A stretch of DNA of 7,395 nucleotides from an uncultured Ruminococcus sp. (GTDB lineage Bacteria; Bacillota; Clostridia; Oscillospirales; Acutalibacteraceae), in contig CALBHM010000243.1 of NCBI GenBank assembly GCA_937892835.1, forward strand, positions 1 through 7,395, given 5' to 3'. Under the pieces are notes generated by a model that was not told the origin of the DNA, ran no database searches, and saw only the letters and a list, made by a program, of their open reading frames with translations. A program made the position numbers and the translations under genes. Position 1 is the first letter of the stretch. Every line of letters begins with the position of its first letter. Below are positions 1 to 5,686 of the stretch, piece by piece.

Positions 1-167
1 GGGTGAAAAATGATTCCCTCGTAATAGCCGTTCTTTGCATGTGTTGTGAAGTTTTCAACCGTCTTCGGGCACTCGTTCGGGAAAAGCTTGAATTTGATTG
101 TACCTTTGTTCGTTTTCATAATTGCGATCATGTCGCCCTTTGAGGGCATGGAAAGCTGTGAAGCCAT
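1..167 (-). CDS. Cyclophilin-type peptidyl-prolyl cis-trans isomerase, N-terminal fragment
   Basis: This is the first 55 codons of a cyclophilin, read on the minus strand and cut by the left edge of the window. Cyclophilins catalyse cis-trans isomerisation of proline peptide bonds and help proteins fold. Visible family features are the early beta strands (MKTNKGTIKFKLFP, residues 17-30), the CPKTVENF segment (residues 33-40) and NGYYEGIIFH (residues 46-55). The start is an ATG with GGAGG eight bases upstream. No signal peptide is seen, so a cytoplasmic location is likely. The gene has its own sigma-A-type promoter in the gap after pdaA. One oddity: the two bases at the window edge make the next codon CCN, proline, where most cyclophilins carry the catalytic arginine of the FHR motif. 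The family call is firm; the specific paralogue (ppiA/ppiB type) cannot be decided from this fragment. Confidence 0.9.
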   Translation of the reverse strand, partial: MASQLSMPSKGDMIAIMKTNKGTIKFKLFPNECPKTVENFTTHAKNGYYEGIIFH

Positions 168-198
168 AATTAATTCCTCCGATTCGTTTAATGGAATA

Positions 199-227
199 AT
201 TATAGCATTTCACAGCCTTAATTGCAA
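199..227 (-). promoter_or_regulatory. Sigma-A-type promoter of the cyclophilin gene
   Basis: On the minus strand, a -35 TTGCAA (222-227) and a perfect -10 TATAAT (199-204) are separated by 17 bases. The -10 is preceded by TGC, an extended -10 element. The promoter lies about 30 bp upstream of the cyclophilin start. The surrounding gap (168-292) is AT-rich and shows no GC-rich terminator hairpin behind pdaA, so pdaA transcripts may also read into the cyclophilin gene. Confidence 0.72.
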
Positions 228-292
228 GATGTTAAGATTTTTAAAAAGTGGTTGTATAAAAATTCGACTTATGATATACTTATTTTGTATTA

Positions 293-1207
293 TTATAATT
301 TTAAGTCATCAAGACTTTTGAATTCATAACCCTGCTCCCTTGCATAGTCGATAATTCGAGCCATTGCTCCGGCATTGTCGGAGGACACAGCATGCAAAAG
401 AATTATAGCACCGGGGTGCAGGCGTGACGTTACTTTTTCAAAAGCATAATCCGCACCTTTTTGCGCCTTGGTGTCCCAGTCGGCATAGGATAGCGACCAA
501 AATACACTTGTGTAGCCGAGAGAGCCTACAAGCTCGAGAGCACACTCGGAATATTCCCCCTTCGGGAAGCGGAAATACGGCGAAGTGTAGCCGAAATTGG
601 AACGCAGATAATTGTCGCAGTCCTGAATTTCCTTTGTCATCTCACTGCGGCTGATTTCATCAAAGCTCGGGTGCGTTGTCGAATGATTGCCGACGATATG
701 CCCCTCCTTTATCATTCTTGCGATTACCTCGGGAGCGGATTTCAGCTCGTCAACGGTGCAAAAAAAAGCGGCCTTAACATTTTTCTCCTTGAGAGAATCA
801 AGAATTTTTTCCGTGTAGCCGTTATCGTAGCCACAGTCAAAGGTTAAATAAAGCACCTTGTCCTGTGTCTTTGCGTTGTAGGTCACTGCCCTGTAATTCT
901 TTGTAACAAAGAATTTTTCGGAATCAACGGAAATTTGATTAGGCTGTCCGTCCTTAGCCACGCCGTAGGAATGTGAAATTTTTGCAGTTGAAAGACCTCT
1001 TGAATTTTCGGGATCTTCACACTTTAGCGTCACGGGTTCAAGCGCAGGATATCCTGTGTAGGTTGCTGCTGCTTTCTGCTGAGTTTTTCCGGCAACGTTT
1101 TCCGCCGTTGTGACTTCGGTCGTCATATCCTCGGACATATCTGCACCGCATGAGCACATAAGCAGAAGCATTATTCCCGATAAAATTATTGATATTATTC
1201 TTTTCAA
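293..1207 (-). CDS. pdaA: Delta-lactam-biosynthetic de-N-acetylase (PdaA-like polysaccharide deacetylase)
   Basis: PdaA removes acetyl groups from N-acetylmuramic acid in spore-cortex peptidoglycan, the step leading to muramic delta-lactam, which germination lytic enzymes recognise. The protein is 304 aa from the TTG start preferred here. Residues 1-20 are a basic then hydrophobic export signal ending in MCSC, a plausible lipobox with Cys20 lipidated. A low-complexity linker follows, then a NodB deacetylase domain (about 117-300). Motifs seen: TFDCGYDNGYT (catalytic Asp124), HSTTH (zinc ligands His175 and His179), RFPKG (213-217), FWSLSYADWD (236-245) and HPGAIILLHAVSSDN (264-278, His272). 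The combination of FWSL..DWD with HPG..LLH.VS.DN is specific to the PdaA branch. A GTG at 1216 would add three codons but lacks a ribosome site. The lipoprotein-type signal is less usual, since Bacillus PdaA has an ordinary signal peptide. The gene diverges from the subtilase. Confidence 0.93.
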   Translation of the reverse strand: MKRIISIILSGIMLLLMCSCGADMSEDMTTEVTTAENVAGKTQQKAAATYTGYPALEPVTLKCEDPENSRGLSTAKISHSYGVAKDGQPNQISVDSEKFFVTKNYRAVTYNAKTQDKVLYLTFDCGYDNGYTEKILDSLKEKNVKAAFFCTVDELKSAPEVIARMIKEGHIVGNHSTTHPSFDEISRSEMTKEIQDCDNYLRSNFGYTSPYFRFPKGEYSECALELVGSLGYTSVFWSLSYADWDTKAQKGADYAFEKVTSRLHPGAIILLHAVSSDNAGAMARIIDYAREQGYEFKSLDDLKL

Positions 1208-1213
1208 TATAAT
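1208..1213 (+). promoter_or_regulatory. Candidate -10 element for the subtilase gene
   Basis: A perfect TATAAT lies on the plus strand 41 bp before the subtilase ATG. The hexamer 17 bp upstream (ATTATT, 1185-1190) is a poor -35, and TACTAT at 1221-1226 is an alternative -10. Any promoter here must have its -35 inside the pdaA coding sequence, because the two start codons are only 41 bp apart. The call is tentative. Confidence 0.3.
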
Positions 1214-1219
1214 CACCCT
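1212..1219 (-). promoter_or_regulatory. Ribosome binding site that selects the TTG start of pdaA
   Basis: AGGGTGAT on the minus strand lies four bases before the TTG at 1205-1207. The same AGGGTGAT sits three bases before the spoVAE ATG in this window (5064-5071). The alternative GTG start at 1214-1216 lies inside this element and so cannot use it. Confidence 0.65.
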
Positions 1220-1248
1220 ATACTATTTTTACCGATGGAAGTGATATT

Positions 1249-3051
1249 ATGAAAATCAAAAAAATAATTTGCATATTGCTAACGGCAGTCATGATTTGCG
1301 TATGTCTGCCATTTTCGGCATCTGCCGAGGAAGAAATAACCGCCGATTATGTTGAAGGCGAGGTTGTGTTCGAGTACATCCCTCATACATCATCAGGAGT
1401 ACGCCGTTCGACATCAAATTTCCGTTCAAGGCTTGCGTCTTTGGGCGTTACGGAGTTGACTGCACTTGACAACTATGACGACACAATTCAGACAAGCTCG
1501 GTTTCTTCCGAACCGACAACTTATGTTGCAAAAATCAGCGGAGATGTCGAAAAGACCTGCCGTGAAATCGAAAAAATAAGCGGCGTCAGCTATGCCGAGC
1601 CGAACTATCTGCTCGAAACCTGCGGATACACGACACCTTTGGAAATTACAAATCAAACAAAGAACTATGTAGACCACGAAAAATGGTATCTCGACACCGT
1701 AATGAACATACCGGCGGCATGGGAGAAATATCAGAACTGCGGCGAGGGCATAACGGTTGCGGTTATAGACAACGGCTTCTATGTTGACGCAACAGATTTT
1801 CCGACAAATCTTTGGGACGATGGAAACGGCAATCACGGTTGGAATACGGCAAACGGCTCGTCGGATATTTCACCTGTATATAAATCCGACGGAACTGCGC
1901 TCAGGGATACCGCTCACGGCTCGAATGTTGCCGGAATAATCGGAATGGCTTCAAACGGAAGCAACTTTGTCGGAGCTGCATTCGGGGCGGAATTGATGCT
2001 TTTGAGAGTCGCAAACGGTGAGGCAACCACCAATAACACAACCGTAATCACCTCCGCCGCCGTCGCAAATGCAGTAGCTTATGCACGGCGTCATAAAGCC
2101 AATGTTATCAGCATGTCGCTGAGCATAACCGGAACATATCCGACAGCAATCAGGAATGCCATAGACGATGCCTATGCAGACAGCATTGCCGTCGTAGCTG
2201 CCGCCGGAAACAGTGCGGTCGGCTCTGCCACGGGTCTTTATTATCCTGCCGCCGCAAGCAATGTTATCGGCGTTATGGCAAGTGGACAGACCGACAAATA
2301 CACTCTGACCGACTTTTCAAACTATGATGAGAATGACGGCAAATATTATGACATTGCCGCCCCGGGATATGCGATAATCGGATGCGGCATCGAATCCGGC
2401 AAATTCACGGTAATGGCAGGCACATCTCAATCAACCCCGCTTGTTGCCGCATGCATCGCACTCTATATGTCGGTTTATCCGAATCAAACGGTCGACAAGG
2501 TTTTCAATTCTCTGAGAAATTGCTCTACGAAAAATGTATCATCGAACTCAACTGTTTCAACATCAAAAACATATATCTACAAGATGCTTGATGCCGTTGA
2601 ATTTATTGACTACGGAGCAACCAAGCCTGTGGTTGAATTCAATCTCAGCACAACGGTCACAAGCGACGCAAAGGCAGGCTATATCTACGGCCTTGATGAA
2701 AACTTTGCCGACATTGCAAGCTACGTTACAGTCAAGGACGGTACAGGCTCGTCGAAGTTTATTCCGACCGCCAACGGCAACGGAACAGGCTCACAGTTTG
2801 AAGTTTATACTTTGGCAGGCAAGCTTTACAAGACATATACCGTTATTATTTTCGGTGACGTTAACGGAGACTGCAAAGCTGACGGCATGGACGCGGTATT
2901 AATCGGATGTATGGCAAACGATATGTGCGAATATGATGATTGCATAAAATATGCCGCCGATGTTGATTTCGACGGCAGTGTTTCAGATACCGACTCCATA
3001 ACGGTTGCCGGTTATGCGATCGGAACTGACATTATTTCGCAGATAAGATAA
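1249..3051 (+). CDS. Secreted subtilisin-family (S8) serine protease with C-terminal type I dockerin
   Basis: The 600-aa protein is an exported endopeptidase. In order: signal peptide (1-26, ending SASA), an I9-like inhibitory propeptide (about 32-122), the S8 catalytic domain (about 145-450), a beta-rich linker (about 460-533) and a dockerin (about 535-595). Catalytic residues are Asp174 (VIDNGF), His223 (DTAHGSNVAG) and Ser393 (GTSQSTP), with oxyanion-hole Asn321 (AAAGN). The dockerin carries two complete EF-hand-like calcium loops, with ligands at D537/N539/D541/D548 and D571/D573/D575/D582. Dockerins plug into cohesin modules on scaffoldins, so the protease is probably held in a multi-enzyme or cell-surface complex; no cohesin is encoded here. 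ATG is preceded by GGAAGTGAT. The gene diverges from pdaA and abuts gpr tail to tail. Its substrate is unknown; host or dietary protein, or processing of complex components, are guesses. Confidence 0.95.
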   Translation: MKIKKIICILLTAVMICVCLPFSASAEEEITADYVEGEVVFEYIPHTSSGVRRSTSNFRSRLASLGVTELTALDNYDDTIQTSSVSSEPTTYVAKISGDVEKTCREIEKISGVSYAEPNYLLETCGYTTPLEITNQTKNYVDHEKWYLDTVMNIPAAWEKYQNCGEGITVAVIDNGFYVDATDFPTNLWDDGNGNHGWNTANGSSDISPVYKSDGTALRDTAHGSNVAGIIGMASNGSNFVGAAFGAELMLLRVANGEATTNNTTVITSAAVANAVAYARRHKANVISMSLSITGTYPTAIRNAIDDAYADSIAVVAAAGNSAVGSATGLYYPAAASNVIGVMASGQTDKYTLTDFSNYDENDGKYYDIAAPGYAIIGCGIESGKFTVMAGTSQSTPLVAACIALYMSVYPNQTVDKVFNSLRNCSTKNVSSNSTVSTSKTYIYKMLDAVEFIDYGATKPVVEFNLSTTVTSDAKAGYIYGLDENFADIASYVTVKDGTGSSKFIPTANGNGTGSQFEVYTLAGKLYKTYTVIIFGDVNGDCKADGMDAVLIGCMANDMCEYDDCIKYAADVDFDGSVSDTDSITVAGYAIGTDIISQIR

Positions 3052-3918
3052 TCAGTTGCCGACAAGCATCATCATTTCATCGACGGAAATATTTGGCTGA
3101 AGTGCCTTATTTATAGCCATTCCGATAAGCTCGGAAGCTCGTTCGATTACAATATCAATCTCCCTCGGGGTAATTATCATGTTTCGGCTTTCCTTAGGAA
3201 TATTGCTCTTTGAGCCTGTCAGGTCATTGACAAGGGTTTCCACGTCAACGACCGTCGGGATTCCGACCGAAACAACCGGAATCCCCACCGAGCGTTCGGT
3301 TATTTCCTTTCTTGCATTGCCGACACCCGAACCGGGTATAATTCCCGTATCGGAAAGCTGAACTGTTGTGCCGAGCCTTGAGAGCCGCCTTGCGGCAAGA
3401 GCATCGACAACAATCACGGCGGACGGTGAAACGGTTTTTGCAATACCTTTCACCGATTCAGCCGCTTCAAGTCCTGTTCTGCCCAAAACACCTGGCACAA
3501 ATCCGGCAACGCTTCTCAGTTCACCGAGTCCTATCTCTTCGGACAAGGATTTATCAATATGACGTGTGGCAAGAACCATTGATACGCTTTTCGGTCCTAC
3601 GGCATCGGGAGTTATGTCTGTGTTTCCCAAGCCCGCCACAAGAACAGCCCCCTCGGCAGGCAAAAGAGACCTAAGCTGTTTTGCTATTGATTCGATAGTT
3701 TCTTCATCATTTATCGGATTTTTTGTCAACCGAGGAATCTCGGCGGTAATATATGTGCCGACAGGCTTCCCAAGTGCTTCACTCCCCTTTTTGTTTAAAA
3801 CTCTTATTTTTGTGAAATTCACCTCACCCTCGGTGAATTCACAGCTTTCCACTCCCTCGGGTTCATTTTTACCGAGTATTTCACGTTTTTCAAGTGCAAG
3901 ATCAGTTCTGAGTTCCAT
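3052..3918 (-). CDS. gpr: Germination protease GPR (spore endopeptidase, family A25)
   Basis: GPR starts the degradation of small acid-soluble DNA-binding proteins in the germinating spore core. The 288-aa protein begins MELRTDLALE, the signature of the mature enzyme's N-terminus. The two aspartates essential in the Bacillus enzyme are present: Asp105 in ITPDAVGP and Asp172 in VVDALAAR, with GLGNTDITPD, GFVPGVLGRTG and DTGIIPGSGVGN as further family blocks. It is shorter than Bacillus GPR (about 370 aa), partly because the N-terminal prosequence is almost absent. The start is fixed by an in-frame TAA two codons upstream and by GGAGCGAT nine to ten bases before the ATG. It is divergent from rpsT, as in Bacillus. 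Downstream, where Bacillus has spoIIP, the convergent protease gene begins with no gap. Expression is expected in the forespore (sigma-G/F), but no good forespore promoter was recognised. Confidence 0.96.
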   Translation of the reverse strand: MELRTDLALEKREILGKNEPEGVESCEFTEGEVNFTKIRVLNKKGSEALGKPVGTYITAEIPRLTKNPINDEETIESIAKQLRSLLPAEGAVLVAGLGNTDITPDAVGPKSVSMVLATRHIDKSLSEEIGLGELRSVAGFVPGVLGRTGLEAAESVKGIAKTVSPSAVIVVDALAARRLSRLGTTVQLSDTGIIPGSGVGNARKEITERSVGIPVVSVGIPTVVDVETLVNDLTGSKSNIPKESRNMIITPREIDIVIERASELIGMAINKALQPNISVDEMMMLVGN

Positions 3919-3949
3919 CTTTTATCGCTCCAATCGGTATATTTGAAAA

Positions 3950-3979
3950 ATTATCCGTCTTTTTTTAATAAAATATCAA
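3950..3979 (-). promoter_or_regulatory. Weak candidate sigma-A-like promoter of gpr
   Basis: On the minus strand, TTGATA (3974-3979) and GATAAT (3950-3955) are 18 bases apart, about 31 bp before the gpr ATG. Each hexamer has one mismatch to the sigma-A consensus. gpr genes are normally read by forespore sigma factors, so this may be chance in an AT-rich gap. Confidence 0.28.
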
Positions 3980-3986
3980 AAAACAC

Positions 3987-4015
3987 TTGCATTTTTTGCG
4001 GTTTAATGATATCAT
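3987..4015 (+). promoter_or_regulatory. Sigma-A-type promoter of rpsT
   Basis: TTGCAT (3987-3992), a 17-base spacer and TATCAT (4010-4015), the latter preceded by TGA as an extended -10. It lies 39 bp before the rpsT start, whose ribosome site is a strong AAAGGAGGTG. It is back to back with the weaker gpr candidate. Confidence 0.68.
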
Positions 4016-4054
4016 AACTAACTGTGTAATGCATTTATTAAAGGAGGTGCAACA

Positions 4055-4309
4055 ATGGCAAACATCAAATCAGCTAAGAAAAGAGTGCTTGTTAACCAGA
4101 CCAAGGCTGCACGCAACAAGTCAAGAAATTCTGCAATGAAGACCGCTATCAAAAAGGCTCACGTTGCTGCTGAAACAAACGCAGCAGATAAGGAAGCAGT
4201 CGTAAGAGCTGCTATCAAAAAGGTAGATCAGGCTTGCGCAAAGAACCTTATTCATAAGAACAACGCTGCCAGAAAGAAGTCGGCTCTTGCTAAGCTTCTT
4301 GCAGACTAA
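4055..4309 (+). CDS. rpsT: 30S ribosomal protein S20
   Basis: S20 binds 16S rRNA early in assembly of the small ribosomal subunit. The 84-aa protein is rich in Lys, Arg and Ala and begins MANIKSAKKRVLVNQ, the family's typical N-terminus. RNKSRNSAMKTAIKK (residues 21-35) and a C-terminal helix IHKNNAARKKSALAKLL (66-82) follow. Its length equals the usual bacterial S20 (about 85 aa). AAAGGAGGTG ahead of the ATG gives a strong ribosome site. The gene stands alone: its own promoter is upstream and a clear intrinsic terminator lies 17 bp after the stop. Divergence from gpr matches the Bacillus arrangement. Confidence 0.98.
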   Translation: MANIKSAKKRVLVNQTKAARNKSRNSAMKTAIKKAHVAAETNAADKEAVVRAAIKKVDQACAKNLIHKNNAARKKSALAKLLAD

Positions 4310-4326
4310 TCTGAATAAAACATGAC

Positions 4327-4355
4327 GGACGGATTTTTCCGTCCTTTTGTTTTTT
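4327..4355 (+). terminator. Intrinsic terminator of rpsT
   Basis: A seven-base-pair stem, GGACGGA (4327-4333) and TCCGTCC (4338-4344), closes a TTTT loop and is followed by TTTTGTTTTTT. It lies directly behind rpsT and isolates it from the next gene. Confidence 0.92.
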
Positions 4356-4361
4356 ACAAAC

Positions 4362-4390
4362 AAATTCATTTGTGTACAAAACATGAATTT
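4362..4390. repeat. Imperfect inverted repeat upstream of the small membrane protein promoter
   Basis: AAATTCAT (4362-4369) is the reverse complement of ATGAATTT (4383-4390), and inside it TTGT (4370-4373) mirrors ACAA (4376-4379), offset by three unpaired bases. It lies 14 bp upstream of the -35. It may be an operator or only chance in AT-rich DNA. Confidence 0.35.
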
Positions 4391-4403
4391 ATCTTAAAAA
4401 GGC

Positions 4404-4432
4404 TTGACTTTATATTGCTCTTATACTATAAT
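4404..4432 (+). promoter_or_regulatory. Strong sigma-A promoter of the small membrane protein gene
   Basis: TTGACT (4404-4409), a 17-base spacer and a perfect TATAAT (4427-4432), 32 bp before the start codon. This is the closest match to the sigma-A consensus in the window and predicts substantial vegetative expression. Confidence 0.85.
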
Positions 4433-4464
4433 TAGGAAAATAAAACATTTGGAGGTTTTCAATC

Positions 4465-4659
4465 ATGTGCGATGTTATAAAGAAGATTTTTAAGGTAGTA
4501 GGCATTCTTGTTGCTATTGCCGGTGCAGTTGCAGGCGTTTATTATCTTGTAACAAAGGTTCTTCCCTGCAAAAACGAAGTTGCCGATGACGACGAGAGCG
4601 ATTACGTTTCATGCTCATGCTGCGAAGCTGAGGAGCCTGTTGAAGTAGAGGCTAAATAA
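4465..4659 (+). CDS. Small single-span membrane protein with acidic, cysteine-containing tail
   Basis: I do not recognise the family. The 64-aa product begins MCDVIKKIFKVV, followed by one hydrophobic helix (about 9-34, rich in Val, Ala, Gly and Ile) ending near LPCKNE. The tail (36-64) is strongly acidic, with DDDESD, a cysteine cluster SCSCC (49-53) and a closing EAEEPVEVEAK. The basic N-terminus and acidic C-terminus favour a membrane anchor with one short soluble tail. There is no obvious signal-peptidase site. Reality of the gene is well supported: GGAGG eight to ten bases before the ATG, a near-consensus promoter, and a terminator 19 bp after the stop, making it a monocistronic unit. 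The clustered cysteines could bind metal or form disulfides, but this is speculation. Confidence 0.85.
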   Translation: MCDVIKKIFKVVGILVAIAGAVAGVYYLVTKVLPCKNEVADDDESDYVSCSCCEAEEPVEVEAK

Positions 4660-4678
4660 ATCCTAATTCATAAAAACG

Positions 4679-4708
4679 GGAGTAAGCTTAAATGCTTACT
4701 CCTTTTTT
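4679..4708. terminator. Bidirectional intrinsic terminator
   Basis: GGAGTAAGC (4679-4687) pairs perfectly with GCTTACTCC (4694-4702) around a six-base loop. T-runs follow on both strands: TTTTTT on the plus strand, CGTTTTT on the minus strand. It serves the small membrane protein gene and, from the other side, spoVAE, whose TAA stop (4707-4709) lies in the plus-strand T-run. Confidence 0.93.
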
Positions 4709-5060
4709 ATTTGCTTCTCGGCTTTGTGACAGCCGAGACAATCAATCCCGATATCAATGCCGTTGCGATTCCGGCCGCACCTGCGCTGAAAGGCCCTGTT
4801 AATATTCCGAGCCAGCCCTGCTCGCCTATTGCCTTCTCCGTTCCTCTTGCAAGGGTGTAGCCGAATCCGGTCAGCGGAACGGTTGCGCCGCAGCCGGCAA
4901 AATCTACAAGAGGCTGATAAAGTCCCAATGCTTCAAGTGCAACGCCAAGCACAACGAAAGTTACAAGTATCCTTGCCGGAGTTATATTGGTAGCGTCAAT
5001 AAGAATCTGACCGATTACGCAAATCAGTCCTCCTATTAAAAATGCCGTTAAAAATTCCAT
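4707..5060 (-). CDS. spoVAE: Stage V sporulation protein AE (SpoVA channel subunit)
   Basis: SpoVA proteins move dipicolinic acid with calcium into the developing spore and out again at germination, across the inner spore membrane. The 117-aa length and sequence match the small SpoVAE (AEb) protein of Bacillus. FLIGGLICVIGQILIDATNITPAR (residues 7-30, written in two parts: FLIGGLICVIGQ and ILIDATNITPAR), LGLYQPLVDFAGCGATVPLTGFG (45-67) and GILTGPFSAGAAGI (85-98) are family blocks, and there are three or four hydrophobic segments. The ATG is preceded by AGGGTGAT. In Bacillus the gene sits inside an operon with spoVAC and spoVAD; neither is next to it here. It lies 80 bp downstream of the M50 peptidase gene on the same strand, so it could be co-transcribed with the M23/M50 pair or have its own promoter. 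Forespore sigma-G control is expected from the family. Confidence 0.93.
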   Translation of the reverse strand: MEFLTAFLIGGLICVIGQILIDATNITPARILVTFVVLGVALEALGLYQPLVDFAGCGATVPLTGFGYTLARGTEKAIGEQGWLGILTGPFSAGAAGIATALISGLIVSAVTKPRSK

Positions 5061-5140
5061 AAAATCACCCTGACATTATTTTCTTTCATGCTTTGAGTTT
5101 TATTCTATGGAAAAATTTTCGCAATTTGTGCAGCAATACA

Positions 5141-5686
5141 CTATTTAATCGCACCGATTAAAACATATAACGAGACGACAAGGATGAGAAAATTAGTCCT
5201 TGTGTATATTGCAACAATCGCACCGAGCAACGAGAGAATAACACCGAAAGTTATTCCGATATTTCTCATGGTACGCTCCGTAACAAATGGCGATAAAATT
5301 CTGCCGCCGTCAAGCATGCTGACAGGCAAAAGATTGAAAAGTGCAAGACTAAAATTAATTTGCGCCGCCTCGTCAAACTTATATAGCCGGCAAAAAATCA
5401 TTAAAATTAAATTAACAATCGGTCCTGCCGCCGCAATTACAATTTCAGGAATTTTTGGCATAATTCTTGTCTCGCAATCTATTCTCATACCAAAATATCC
5501 GAGAGTAATACTTCTTGCCTTTTCTCCGAAAAAAGTCATCGCCGCCAAATGCCCCAGCTCATGAAAAATACAGAAAAGAAAACACATCAAAATATTTTCA
5601 TTTTTGAAAACCACAAGCATCAGCGTCAGAACAGCGATGAAATAATAATCAATTATGACGGGAACTCCCCGTATACGGAACCTCAT
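5141..5686 (-). CDS. spoIVFB: M50 intramembrane metalloprotease, SpoIVFB-like, without CBS domain
   Basis: Site-2-protease family enzymes cut membrane-associated substrates; SpoIVFB releases sigma-K from pro-sigma-K in the mother cell. The 181-aa protein is largely membrane-embedded. The zinc motif HELGH is at residues 42-46 inside a hydrophobic stretch, and the third ligand is Asp126 in NLLPVSMLDGGRIL (118-131), both at spacings usual for SpoIVFB. It is about 100 residues shorter than Bacillus SpoIVFB (288 aa) because it ends after the last membrane segments and lacks the C-terminal CBS domain that senses ATP and engages the substrate. Its ATG overlaps the stop of the M23 gene in ATGA (5683-5686), which indicates translational coupling and a functional pair, as in Bacillus spoIVFAB. 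The M50 class is certain; the SpoIVFB role is inferred from the partner and context, and the substrate is unproven. Confidence 0.82.
   Translation of the reverse strand: MRFRIRGVPVIIDYYFIAVLTLMLVVFKNENILMCFLFCIFHELGHLAAMTFFGEKARSITLGYFGMRIDCETRIMPKIPEIVIAAAGPIVNLILMIFCRLYKFDEAAQINFSLALFNLLPVSMLDGGRILSPFVTERTMRNIGITFGVILSLLGAIVAIYTRTNFLILVVSLYVLIGAIK

Noticed and set aside
168..292. Terminator for pdaA
   Set aside because: The gap is AT-rich with no GC-containing hairpin plus T-tract; only the cyclophilin promoter is supported.
46..321. Open frame of 91 codons on the plus strand at the left end
   Set aside because: It runs antisense to the cyclophilin start and through the AT-rich gap; it has no ribosome site and no recognisable family.
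1208..1216. GTG at 1216 as the pdaA start
   Set aside because: The only ribosome site (AGGGTGAT) overlaps this GTG and is correctly spaced for the TTG at 1207, which also gives a standard MKR-type signal peptide.
1426..1836. 136-codon open frame on the minus strand inside the protease gene
   Set aside because: It is antisense to conserved propeptide and catalytic sequence and has no family signature; a shadow of the protease codon pattern.
3566..3946. Plus-strand open frames opposite gpr, up to 126 codons
   Set aside because: They are antisense to well-conserved GPR motifs and show serine/proline-rich shadow composition.
5077..5105. Possible forespore promoter of spoVAE: GAATA (5101-5105) and GAAAATA (5077-5083), 17 bases apart, minus strand
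   Set aside because: The -35 fits the sigma-G pattern but the -10 matches at only three of five fixed positions, and the start would fall on the ribosome site; too weak to annotate.
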